Of a stretch of 64,000 nucleotides of DNA, positions 7,392-14,743 are shown one piece after another. The notes under the pieces are model-generated. The model saw only the letters and a program-made list of their open reading frames with translations, was not told the DNA's origin and did no database searches. How positions within the stretch are numbered: the stretch's first letter is position 1; each line of letters opens with the position of its first letter. The position numbers were made by a program, and so were the translations under genes. This stretch comes from Marinococcus halotolerans DSM 16375 (GTDB taxonomy: Bacteria > Bacillota > Bacilli > Bacillales > Marinococcaceae): NCBI RefSeq assembly GCF_000420725.1, contig NZ_ATVM01000015.1:1-64000 (forward strand), written 5' to 3'.

Positions 7392-8252
7392 ATGTGGTTT
7401 ATTTTAGCGCTGTTAAGCGCCTTGGTATTTGGATTTTCTTCTTTTTTCATGAAAGTTAATTCTTTTTGGCAGCTGCCGTTAACACCATTTTTGACGGGGC
7501 TCTACACGAGTGGGAGCGTCGGTTTTCTGATTTATGCTTTAATGGAGGGCTCCTGGCATTTAAGCTTGGCGGTGCTTTTTGGTGGTGTGATGGTGGGGGC
7601 TGGTTCCACATTCGGAAACCTTTTGTACATGAAGGCCTTAAATGTTGGGCCGGCGAGTCTTTCCTCTCCGTTGGTAAATACAAACATTCTTCTGATTGTT
7701 CTGTTAGGCGTATTTATATACGGTGAGCAGATCGGAGCAGCTCAGTACGCGGGCATTGGTTTAATTATGGCAGCTATTGCAGTACTCCCGCTGGATCCGA
7801 AGGAGGACTTCTCGATAAAAAGCGGCGTATGGTACGGGTTTATTTTAACAGCTACATTATTTATGTTTTTCCGGAATGGAGGGCTGAAAATAACAGAAGA
7901 AGCCGGGCTTGAGAATACCCCGGTATTGTTCGCGGGCTATCTGTTTGGCATGTTTTATTCGTTATATGGGTGGAGCCGGGCAAAGAATCAGCAGGCCAGT
8001 GCCGCTGCTCGTATACATACGAAAAAAGCATTTAGATGGGGGCTGGTTACAGGAATTTTTTCATTTGGGGGAATGCAGTTATACGCTGCCGCTCTTCGGG
8101 AAGGACCGGCAAGTATTGTGTCTCCACTGTTTGCGGCCCACGCGCTTTTAGTAGCGGTGCTCTCGATGCTTTATCTGCAGGAACGCATTACAAGGTATCA
8201 GACGGTAATCCTTGCAGTAGTCCTTATAGGGATTGTTCTTCTGCGCCTGTAA
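7392..8252 (+). CDS. DMT superfamily transporter (EamA type)
   Basis: Membrane transporter of unknown metabolite. The 286 residues have about ten helices in two EamA repeats; ALNVGPASLSSPLVNTNILLIVLLG and REGPASIVSPLFAAHALLVAVLS are the matching helix 3-4 regions of the two halves, and each is followed by an acidic or YLQER loop. Both carry a GPAS motif, showing the internal duplication clearly. It is not close to the DMT protein at 5498. Start: ATG at 7392 sits 8 bases after TAGGAG; the GTG at 7383 overlaps that site and is less likely. Confidence 0.87.
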   Translation: MWFILALLSALVFGFSSFFMKVNSFWQLPLTPFLTGLYTSGSVGFLIYALMEGSWHLSLAVLFGGVMVGAGSTFGNLLYMKALNVGPASLSSPLVNTNILLIVLLGVFIYGEQIGAAQYAGIGLIMAAIAVLPLDPKEDFSIKSGVWYGFILTATLFMFFRNGGLKITEEAGLENTPVLFAGYLFGMFYSLYGWSRAKNQQASAAARIHTKKAFRWGLVTGIFSFGGMQLYAAALREGPASIVSPLFAAHALLVAVLSMLYLQERITRYQTVILAVVLIGIVLLRL

Positions 8253-8257
8253 TATAA

Positions 8258-8284
8258 AAATCCGCCAAAAAAAGCGGCGGATTT
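8258..8284. terminator. Bidirectional terminator
   Basis: AAATCCGCC and GGCGGATTT pair around an A-rich loop between the convergent DMT and oxidoreductase genes. Confidence 0.75.
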
Positions 8285-8289
8285 GGGTT

Positions 8290-8931
8290 TTATGCGCGTT
8301 CGCCCACAACAGCGAAGCGCTGGTTTTCATGAGACGCTGTTTCGATTTCATCGACAACTGCCACGGCGTAATCTGCATAGCTGATATAGCTTTCCTGATC
8401 GCTGTTAAGCGGCAGTACCTCCTGGGAGGTGGAATAGGAGCCGGTGCGTCTGCCCTCTACGTCAAAATTTACAGCTGGACTGATAAACGTCCACCGTATG
8501 TCCGTTGTCTGCTGAAGGTCCTGTAAATTCCGGTTCTGACCGTTAGCGGTGGGTTTTACTGCCTCGGGAAATTCCGGCGTTTCCACGACCCGGGTCGTTT
8601 TTCCCTCATCTGTAAACAAGCTGCCGGCGCCTCCCACAACAATGAGACGGGTAGCTGCAGCTTCCTGAATAATAGAAATAAGGTGCCGCCCGGCTTCTAC
8701 ATGTGCTTCTTCTTCCCCGAGACCGGCTCCAAACGCATTCACGACCACGTCAAAGTCCGATACGTCTGAAGCAGTTAACGAAAACAGGTCTTTTTCTTTT
8801 ACATTCATGCTGCTGTCAGGAAGCTTTGAAGCATCCCGGACAATGGCTGTCGTTTCTATGCCCCGGGCTTCTGCTTCTTTTAAAATATGGCTGCCGGCTT
8901 TTCCGGAAGCGCCGATAATGCCTGCTTTCAT
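8290..8931 (-). CDS. ywnB: NAD(P)-binding oxidoreductase, YwnB type
   Basis: Soluble Rossmann-fold protein of the NmrA/atypical short-chain family. The 213 residues open with the dinucleotide-binding motif GIIGASGKAG (4-13), followed by AIVRDASKL, a second-strand binding signature, then NAFGAG and IVVGGAGSLF, typical of YwnB/YwnC-like proteins. No catalytic YxxxK is evident, as in relatives. It lies 71 bases downstream of an Rrf2 regulator in the same direction, the ywnA-ywnB arrangement of Bacillus subtilis. A role in a redox or nitrosative stress response is inferred from the regulator family only. Confidence 0.8.
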   Translation of the reverse strand: MKAGIIGASGKAGSHILKEAEARGIETTAIVRDASKLPDSSMNVKEKDLFSLTASDVSDFDVVVNAFGAGLGEEEAHVEAGRHLISIIQEAAATRLIVVGGAGSLFTDEGKTTRVVETPEFPEAVKPTANGQNRNLQDLQQTTDIRWTFISPAVNFDVEGRRTGSYSTSQEVLPLNSDQESYISYADYAVAVVDEIETASHENQRFAVVGERA

Positions 8932-9002
8932 ACATCAATCACACCTTTTGTTTTTGGTTTTTACAGCTTCATATATGAGCGGAAAAAACCTCTCTTTATA
9001 TT

Positions 9003-9413
9003 TTATACAAAAAGATGAGACGTCACATCTGCCAGGCTCTGCTTCTGGAGCTCTGCTTCCATAGCATTCTGAGCCCGTTTAAATGATTCGTCCAGAGTAC
9101 TTTGAATATTTCGTCCGACAGGGCAGTCAGGGTTTGGGCTGCTGTGAGTGGAAAATAGCGGGTCGTCCTGCTGAACTGCCCGGTAAATCTCAAGAAGCGT
9201 AATATCTGCCGGAGCTTTCGTAATTAAAGCACCGGAGACGCCGGGCTTTGTCTGCAGCAGACCCGCCTGCTTTAACATACCTGAAATTCGGCGGATAACG
9301 ACGGGGTTTGTATTAACGCTTGCTGCCATATAACTGGAGCTGAGTCTTCGCTCCGGTTCACTTGCAAGCAGCGAAAGAATATGGACAGCGACAGAGAATC
9401 GTGTATTTATCAT
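9003..9413 (-). CDS. ywnA: Rrf2 family transcriptional regulator, YwnA type
   Basis: Winged-helix DNA-binding repressor of the Rrf2 family. The 136 residues start INTRFSVAVHILSLLA and show the helix-turn-helix region SSSYMAASVNTNPVVIRRISGMLKQAGLL (about 25-53) and the GVSGALI wing. The cluster of three Cys that binds Fe-S in IscR/NsrR is missing; a single Cys (in NPDCPVGR, about residue 97) remains, as in YwnA and other thiol-sensing members. Probably controls itself and the adjacent ywnB gene through the palindrome at 9428. ATG follows AGGTGGTGATC. Confidence 0.86.
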   Translation of the reverse strand: MINTRFSVAVHILSLLASEPERRLSSSYMAASVNTNPVVIRRISGMLKQAGLLQTKPGVSGALITKAPADITLLEIYRAVQQDDPLFSTHSSPNPDCPVGRNIQSTLDESFKRAQNAMEAELQKQSLADVTSHLFV

Positions 9414-9427
9414 TGCTGATCACCACC

Positions 9428-9446
9428 TGTAACTTTAATGGTTACA
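9428..9446. promoter_or_regulatory. Palindromic operator candidate of YwnA-type regulator
   Basis: TGTAAC-TTTAATG-GTTACA is a perfect 6-base inverted repeat, 15 bases upstream of the regulator start. It overlaps the region just ahead of its ribosome-binding site, downstream of a possible -10 (TATGAT on the minus strand). Autoregulation is inferred. Confidence 0.55.
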
Positions 9447-9613
9447 AAACGATCATAGAATAATAGTTTATAAAAGTTCAGTACCATTTCTTATTTCGGT
9501 TCCTTGACTTCCAAATTGAACGGTGTCGGCCAAGTGCTTTTAACTATACCCATTTTCATCGATAATAGAACTAGAAATTGAAATGGGCCGGATATCTTGA
9601 ACAGAAGCAGTGT

Positions 9614-10495
9614 TCAGTGCTCAGCGTTTTCCGGTTCGACGTGCACATGAACGTCATGTACACCGTGCTGCTCGATTAAAGCATATTCCACCTTTGTAGC
9701 TGTATTGTGTGCTTCCTGGATATCGATTGAAGGGTCCACCAGAATGGTAATATCGACCACGGTGTTGTTCCCGTAATTTCTTGCTTTAATATTCCGGACT
9801 TTCTGCACGTCATACAGTTTGGAAATTGTTTCCCGGTAATCTTCAATTTTATTTTCATCGAAGCCGTCGGTGAGCTGCAGCGCCGCGCCCCGGAAAACGT
9901 CCCAGCCGGTTTTAATAATTAATAAGCCTACAAGAGCAGCTGTCAGCGGATCAAGCCAATACAGCTGAAACTGAGCGCCAATAATGCCGATGACTGTACC
10001 GATACTCACCATGGCATCACTCCAATTATCCTTAGCTGCAGCCATGATGGATGGGCTGTTAATTTTTTTGGATAAATTTTTGTTGTAGGTGTAAACGCCG
10101 AACATACAGATGGCAGCAAAAGCGCCGACAAAGGCAGAAATTAATCCGGGCGGGTCGGTTGGCCCCGCGAGAATAGATTGCACCGCGCTCACAAATACCT
10201 GAAGACCGACAGCAAGCATAATAAAAGAAGTAAACAAAGAAGCAACCATTTCTGCCTTCCAATGGCCGTAAGGGTGATCGGCGTCCGGCGGCTTCTGGGA
10301 ATAGCGGAGGCCGAACAAAACAGCGATCGATGCGATTGTGTCTGTTAAGTTATTTAAACCGTCGGCACGAAGAGCGGCAGAATTAGCCAGCTGGCCGACG
10401 GTGAGCTTTAAGGCAGAGAGAAATAAATAAGCGAAGATGCTGATGATAGCTCCCCGCTCTCCGCGTTTTAAGTTACGAATACGTTCATCATTCAT
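9614..10495 (-). CDS. Cation diffusion facilitator transporter (MneS/YeaB-like)
   Basis: Membrane exporter of divalent cations by proton antiport. The 293 residues show six helices and a C-terminal cytoplasmic domain. ALRADGLNNLTD (helix 2) and DNWSDAMVSIG (helix 5) give the paired Asp sites that bind metal; the C-terminal domain includes DITILVDPSIDIQEAHNTA and ends HDVHVHVEPE. The N-terminal segment NLKRGERGAIISI and HPYGHWKAE resemble Bacillus MneS, a manganese exporter, so Mn2+ is the best guess. Start: ATG at 10495 has AAGGAG ten bases before it; an in-frame ATG at 10552 lies too far upstream. Confidence 0.87.
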   Translation of the reverse strand: MNDERIRNLKRGERGAIISIFAYLFLSALKLTVGQLANSAALRADGLNNLTDTIASIAVLFGLRYSQKPPDADHPYGHWKAEMVASLFTSFIMLAVGLQVFVSAVQSILAGPTDPPGLISAFVGAFAAICMFGVYTYNKNLSKKINSPSIMAAAKDNWSDAMVSIGTVIGIIGAQFQLYWLDPLTAALVGLLIIKTGWDVFRGAALQLTDGFDENKIEDYRETISKLYDVQKVRNIKARNYGNNTVVDITILVDPSIDIQEAHNTATKVEYALIEQHGVHDVHVHVEPENAEH

Positions 10496-10798
10496 ATGAC
10501 CGGGTCTCCTTGCGCAATTGATCGATCTATAGAGTAGCAGGAAAGCTGCCATTGAGTCTACAGCAACGTTTTTCTACAAAGGTATAAAAATAACTAAAGG
10601 GAAAAAAAGTTTCCTTGTAGCAAAAAACGTAATAATGTATAAAGTATAAGCTTTTTGTTCCCAATCGTCTGTAATATTTGTTATACTAAACCCATCAACC
10701 AGTTATATAACAATGAACCATTCGTTATGCTTGGGTGAACCAGGTGAAGAACCTATTAGCAGTAACGGGTGGCATCAGCTATCAAGGAGGCCAATAGA
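10496..10798. other. Intergenic region between divergent genes
   Basis: No gene I can support lies in these 303 bases. A -10-like TATACT occurs near 10683-10688 on the plus strand. A GTG-initiated 20-codon frame (10735-10797) ends just before the next start but lacks a ribosome-binding site. Confidence 0.4.
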
Positions 10799-11053
10799 AT
10801 GGTTGAAAGAAATGCAGACGTAGAAGAATTTTTAAATTCGCTCCCGGAACAGCAAAGCTCGATATTCCGCTACATGAGAGATGAATATGAGGCATTGGCA
10901 GAGCGGGGGGAGCGGTTTGACGAAGCTAAGAATGACGAACACGTAGAAATTCTGGCCAGTAAAAAATTCGACGTTTCTCCTTTAGAAGCTGGAAACATTT
11001 ATGCGACGGTAGAATCGCGTATTAACGCTTTTGAAGCCCTGCGTTCTTCGTAA
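10799..11053 (+). CDS. Small soluble protein, unknown function
   Basis: I do not recognise this 84-residue protein. It is hydrophilic, acidic and predicted helical (ERNADVEEFLNSLPEQQ, RYMRDEYEALAERGERFDEA), with no signal peptide, Cys or membrane segment. The composition suggests a small cytoplasmic protein, possibly oligomeric. Start: ATG at 10799 follows AAGGAGG with 8 bases between; the upstream in-frame GTG at 10769 would put this site inside the coding region. A strong terminator follows. Confidence 0.65.
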   Translation: MVERNADVEEFLNSLPEQQSSIFRYMRDEYEALAERGERFDEAKNDEHVEILASKKFDVSPLEAGNIYATVESRINAFEALRSS

Positions 11054-11081
11054 AAAACTCTAAACGACCAACGATGATAAA

Positions 11082-11108
11082 AAACCTGCTGAACCAGCAG
11101 GTTTTTTT
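11082..11108 (+). terminator. Terminator
   Basis: AACCTGCTG-AAC-CAGCAGGTT followed by seven T. Confidence 0.9.
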
Positions 11109-11250
11109 GTGTGGGGAAGCTCGAAAAGAGTGGTATAGTGTAAATAATCCTCAGTGCTGATACGCTTGCTGTTCAGAAATAGCTGTTAAGAAGAATGGTC
11201 TTTCTGATACAATGTATCCGTACCTTTCATTAGAGGCGGAGGAACAAGGC

Positions 11251-11823
11251 ATGAAAAAGATCTTTTACAGTCTGCTTTTTGTTATAGGGGCAGCTTTATT
11301 AATCAATGCATCGTTTTTTGCACTTCCGCAAAAAACCGTAGCATCCCTTTTAACACACCAGGACGAACCGAAAAACGCAGACGTTATCATTGCTCTAAGC
11401 GGCGATTTTGAACGTTTATATACGGTAGCTGATTTAATAGAAAAAGGCTATGCAGATAAAGTGATTTTAACCAATGGAGAAGATGGCAGCTTTAATGAAA
11501 ACCTGGCTGTGCGGGCAGGAATACCTGAAGAAGCGATTATTATGGAAAATCAGGCAGTCAGCACTCATGAAAATGCTGTATATTCAAAAGAGATTATGCA
11601 GGAGCGGGATTTTGACTCTGCTCTGGTGGTAACGAGTGATTACCATATGAAACGGACCAAAATTCAGTTTGATGATGTGATGTCAAATACAGGTATTACT
11701 CTGGATTATGTACCTCATGTGCATGCAAAAGAAGCATGGGGGCCTAAGCACGTACAGCTTTGGAAGGAATTTTATAAACTTACGGGTACAATAGGGATCG
11801 AATCATGGGACCGGATGTCATAA
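11251..11823 (+). CDS. YdcF/SanA family protein (DUF218)
   Basis: Membrane-anchored protein of the ElyC/SanA/YdcF family, linked in other bacteria to envelope integrity; the biochemical reaction is not settled. The 190 residues have an N-terminal signal anchor (about 2-20), then the DUF218 core: ADVIIALSGDFERLYTVADLIEKGY, where most members read IVVLGG, the VSTHENAVYSKEIM motif, and VVTSDYHMKRT, the conserved block with Ser, Asp and His. Start: ATG at 11251 lies 8 bases after GGAGGAA; the earlier in-frame ATG at 11212 has no such site. Confidence 0.82.
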   Translation: MKKIFYSLLFVIGAALLINASFFALPQKTVASLLTHQDEPKNADVIIALSGDFERLYTVADLIEKGYADKVILTNGEDGSFNENLAVRAGIPEEAIIMENQAVSTHENAVYSKEIMQERDFDSALVVTSDYHMKRTKIQFDDVMSNTGITLDYVPHVHAKEAWGPKHVQLWKEFYKLTGTIGIESWDRMS

Positions 11824-11853
11824 AAAACGAGCAGAGAAGCCTCTGCTCGTTTT
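11824..11853. terminator. Bidirectional terminator
   Basis: AAACGAGCAGAG-AAGC-CTCTGCTCGTTT with A and T tracts on either side, between convergent genes. Confidence 0.8.
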
Positions 11854-11861
11854 GCATTTAA

Positions 11862-13076
11862 TTAAGACCGGACAGAGCCGTGCGGGTCAATAACGAATTT
11901 CTTCGCGGCCCCTTTGTCAAAGTCCTGATAGCCTTTAGGTGCGTCGTCCAGTGAAATCAGTGTGGCGTTTACAGCTTTGGCAATCTGTGCTTTATCGCTT
12001 AGAATCAATTTTAGCAGATTGCGATGGTATTTCATAACCGGTGTTTGTCCGGTAACGAACGTGTGGGCCTTCGCCCAGCCTAAACCGATACGAATTTTCA
12101 GGGACCCCTGCTTGGCATCGCTGTCAGAAGCGCCAGGGTCCTCTGTAACATATAGCCCCGGAATACCCAGCTGCCCACCGGCTTCTGTAACCCTCATGAT
12201 CGAGTTCAGCACGGTGGCCGGAGCTTCTTTCGCGTCGGGGCCGTGGCCGGATGCTTCAAAGCCAACGGCGTCAACGGCGCAGTCTACTTCCGGTATACCG
12301 AGGATCTGCTCAATCTGCTCGCCAAGGCTGTCGTGCTTTGTTAAGTTAACAGTTTCGCAGCCGAAGCTTTCTGCCTGCTTCAATCGCTGTTCATTAAGGT
12401 CACCTACAATAACAACGGAGGCACCGAGAAGCTGGGCGGAGTGAGCGGCTGCAAGCCCTACAGGCCCTGCGCCGGCGACATATACAGTAGAACCGGGACG
12501 TACACCTGCAGAAGCGGCTCCGTGGAAGCCGGTTGGGAAGATATCTGAAAGCATCGTCAGGTCCATGATTTTTTCCATTGCCTGTTCTTTGTCAGGGAAG
12601 GCAAGCAGCTGAAAGTCTGCATAAGGAACCATAACATATTCAGACTGACCGCCTACCCAGCCGCCCATGTCTACATAACCATAAGCTCCTCCAGGGCGTT
12701 CAGGGTTTACATTTAAGCATATATGAGTTTTTTGTTCTTTACACAATTTACATCTGCCGCATGCGACGTTAAATGGTACAGAGACAAGATCGCCTTTTTT
12801 AATAAATTCTACGTCGCGTCCTACTTCCACTACTTCCCCTGTAATCTCATGTCCAAGAGCCAGTCCTTTAGGCGCAGTCGTTCTTCCGCGCACCATATGC
12901 TGATCGCTTCCGCAAATATTTGTCGTCACAATCTTAAGAATAACACCGTGTTCACACTTTCGTCCTGCGTTGGAAGGCGGGACTCCGGGGCCTTCGTGAA
13001 GTACTAAATCAGGATAGCCAATGTCTTGAATCTCAACGTTACCAGCACCTTGATAAACCACTGCTTTGTTGCTCAT
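11862..13076 (-). CDS. fdhA: Glutathione-independent formaldehyde dehydrogenase (zinc ADH family)
   Basis: NAD-dependent oxidation of formaldehyde to formate in the cytoplasm. The 404 residues match the medium-chain zinc alcohol dehydrogenase fold: ICGSDQHMVRGRT (catalytic zinc Cys), GHEITGEVVEVG (zinc His and Glu), the structural zinc loop CGRCKLCKEQKTHIC, and AGAGPVGLAAA (NAD binding). The long insertions and the C-terminal block are those of Pseudomonas-type formaldehyde dehydrogenase (about 398 residues). Start: ATG at 13076 follows GAGGAGG; longer in-frame starts reach into the divergent gene. Divergent to a HxlR regulator with a shared palindrome, which supports formaldehyde as the physiological substrate. 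Confidence 0.87.
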   Translation of the reverse strand: MSNKAVVYQGAGNVEIQDIGYPDLVLHEGPGVPPSNAGRKCEHGVILKIVTTNICGSDQHMVRGRTTAPKGLALGHEITGEVVEVGRDVEFIKKGDLVSVPFNVACGRCKLCKEQKTHICLNVNPERPGGAYGYVDMGGWVGGQSEYVMVPYADFQLLAFPDKEQAMEKIMDLTMLSDIFPTGFHGAASAGVRPGSTVYVAGAGPVGLAAAHSAQLLGASVVIVGDLNEQRLKQAESFGCETVNLTKHDSLGEQIEQILGIPEVDCAVDAVGFEASGHGPDAKEAPATVLNSIMRVTEAGGQLGIPGLYVTEDPGASDSDAKQGSLKIRIGLGWAKAHTFVTGQTPVMKYHRNLLKLILSDKAQIAKAVNATLISLDDAPKGYQDFDKGAAKKFVIDPHGSVRS

Positions 13077-13150
13077 CCTTTGATTCCTCCTCATAGTCGT
13101 GAAGTAGGAGCGCTTACGCCCTACTATCAGTGTATTTGATAAATTGACAG

Positions 13151-13172
13151 CAAGGAAGTACGCACTTTCTTG
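13151..13172. promoter_or_regulatory. HxlR operator candidate
   Basis: CAAGGAAGT-ACGC-ACTTTCTTG is an inverted repeat with 9-base arms and one mismatch. It is centred between the divergent formaldehyde dehydrogenase and HxlR genes and lies next to TTGACA (13144-13149). Confidence 0.6.
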
Positions 13173-13222
13173 TTTGTTGCTTTCTGCCATGATACTATGT
13201 ATAAAAAAGGGAGCGCTTTCAT

Positions 13223-13549
13223 ATGATGGATCCATTCCAGGCACATTGCGAGATGGAAGTGACGCTGGCTGTAATAAGTGGTAAATGGAAAGCAGATATT
13301 GTCCGGATACTCTCTGAGGGTACTCCCCGAAGATACGGCTTTTTTCAGAAAAACCTCCCTGAAGTTACCCCGAAAATATTGACGAACCAGCTGCGCGAGC
13401 TTGAAAATGCGGGCATTTTGACACGTGCCATTTATCCAGAGGTGCCGGTCCGGGTTGAGTACCAGCTTACGGAAGCCGGGACGGGTCTTCTCCCGATTTT
13501 AGAAGCGATGGAAAGATGGGCTCAAAGCTATACAAAAAAATTTCAGTAA
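13223..13549 (+). CDS. HxlR family transcriptional regulator
   Basis: Winged-helix regulator of 108 residues that shows the complete HxlR pattern: ISGKWKADIVRILSEG (about 18-33), the recognition helix region TPKILTNQLRELENAGIL, and VPVRVEYQLTEAG. Cys9, in the N-terminal arm HCEME, is at the position of the Cys through which Bacillus HxlR senses formaldehyde. Known HxlR activates the ribulose monophosphate formaldehyde genes; here the divergent neighbour is a formaldehyde dehydrogenase, so the same signal is inferred. ATG has AAGGGAG 9 bases upstream. Confidence 0.87.
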   Translation: MMDPFQAHCEMEVTLAVISGKWKADIVRILSEGTPRRYGFFQKNLPEVTPKILTNQLRELENAGILTRAIYPEVPVRVEYQLTEAGTGLLPILEAMERWAQSYTKKFQ

Positions 13550-13572
13550 AGTGGTTGTAAAATACAGCCTGG

Positions 13573-13631
13573 CATCCCCTTTTATGTATAGAAGCCGCAA
13601 TATACCGGCTGACTATATGAAAAAGGGGATG
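13573..13631 (+). promoter_or_regulatory. Long hairpin enclosing the ribosome-binding site of the amidase gene
   Basis: CATCCCCTTTT (13573-13583) pairs perfectly with AAAAGGGGATG (13621-13631). Inside, TATAG (13587-13591) pairs with CTATA (13613-13617), and AGCCG (13593-13597) with CGGCT (13606-13610), giving one extended stem. The 3' arm contains the GGGG of the ribosome-binding site of the ATG at 13637. Only four T follow, so it looks more like a translation-blocking or processing structure than a plain terminator. Confidence 0.65.
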
Positions 13632-13636
13632 TTTTA

Positions 13637-14563
13637 ATGTTTCAACAACTGCCTCAGCTCGTCGATGTACGGGGAAGCGTAAAAAGAAATGGTTCTTACC
13701 AGAAGCGGTCACTATCACAGATTACAGGCATCGCAAGACACCATTCAGCAACAACAAGCGGCGATGCTTTTTCCTTTGCCAATTATCATGTAGATTCTCT
13801 CGGCTGGCCGAGCGTTGGCTATCATTTTGTAATTACAAAAGAAGGAACGATTCAATGGGCCAATGGGATTGACCGGATTTCATACCATGTAGGAAACAAC
13901 AACACCCCATTAATAGGTGTCTGCCTGGTCGGAAGCAGTTCATTTACCGAGGCGCAGGAGCGATCGTTTTTTGATCTTCAGGCGGCCTTAAGAGGTACCA
14001 GTGGCGTAGAAGTTTCCATCAGTGGCGTAAAAGGGCACCGGGAGTATCCTGGCCACTCTTCAAACGCTTGCCCGGGCATCGATATGGATATTGTGAGAGA
14101 AGCGGTACGTGAAGGTCACCCGGTAGGAGAAGATTTAACCCCAACGCTTCGTCCAGGCGACAACGGCCCGGCAGTCGCCAGAATGCAACAGCTGCTGATT
14201 GATGCTGGGGAAAAGCTCCCGCTGTACGGCACAGACGGAGATTTTGGAGAGGAAACGGAAAACGCAGTCCGTTCCTTCCAGGAGTCACAAAATTTAACTG
14301 TAGACGGCATTGTTGGCCCGAACACCTGGGAAGCTCTTGAAGCCTCTGCAGTTAAAGGAAAGCTTGCGGTAGTATTGGCTGAAATATTGAATGTACGCTC
14401 CAGGCCTTCCTTTGACGCCGATGCGGTAGCGGGCACGGTCAGCCAGGGAGAAGCATTCACTATTATGGAAAAAGTGAAGGTGGACGGAAGCAGCACTGAA
14501 ATGTTTCGTTTAAAATCAGGTCTGTATATTACTGCTCATCCAAGCTATGTACAGGTAAAATAG
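13637..14563 (+). CDS. N-acetylmuramoyl-L-alanine amidase, endolysin-like
   Basis: Zinc amidase that separates the stem peptide from muramic acid in peptidoglycan. The 308 residues comprise an Amidase_2 domain (about 25-155; zinc ligands from His35/His36, His134 or His140, and Cys145 in NACPG), a PG_binding_1 repeat (about 165-235, LRPGDNGPAVARMQQLL and DGIVGPNTWEAL) and a C-terminal SH3-like domain (about 242-308, ILNVRSRPSFDADAV). There is no signal peptide, as in phage endolysins and some spore-mother-cell amidases. It is a single gene behind a stable hairpin that covers its ribosome-binding site. Confidence 0.87.
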   Translation: MFQQLPQLVDVRGSVKRNGSYQKRSLSQITGIARHHSATTSGDAFSFANYHVDSLGWPSVGYHFVITKEGTIQWANGIDRISYHVGNNNTPLIGVCLVGSSSFTEAQERSFFDLQAALRGTSGVEVSISGVKGHREYPGHSSNACPGIDMDIVREAVREGHPVGEDLTPTLRPGDNGPAVARMQQLLIDAGEKLPLYGTDGDFGEETENAVRSFQESQNLTVDGIVGPNTWEALEASAVKGKLAVVLAEILNVRSRPSFDADAVAGTVSQGEAFTIMEKVKVDGSSTEMFRLKSGLYITAHPSYVQVK

Positions 14564-14572
14564 GATGTTCAG

Positions 14573-14605
14573 AAGGTGGGTGCCATAGAGGCATCCACCT
14601 TTTTT
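14573..14605 (+). terminator. Terminator of amidase gene
   Basis: AAGGTGGGTGCC pairs with GGCATCCACCTT and is followed by T. It also overlaps the 5' end of a longer reading of the next gene, which argues for the later start at 14744. Confidence 0.85.
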
Positions 14606-14743
14606 GCTATTTTTTTCTTATTTATAATATTTATCCAAGTAAATGGTTTTTTTCTATATAATGAGCATTATGCGGTGTTAAAAACAGAATATTCCGATCT
14701 GCATTTAACACTGTTTACATATTTATTTGAAAGGAGCGCCGCC

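Noticed and set aside
10735-10797. 20-codon GTG frame ending two bases before the start at 10799
   Set aside because: There is no ribosome-binding site before the GTG, and the region is explained as the untranslated leader.
13637-14563. Prophage remnant around the endolysin-like amidase
   Set aside because: No holin, structural, integrase or attachment sequences lie near; neighbours are ordinary chromosomal genes.
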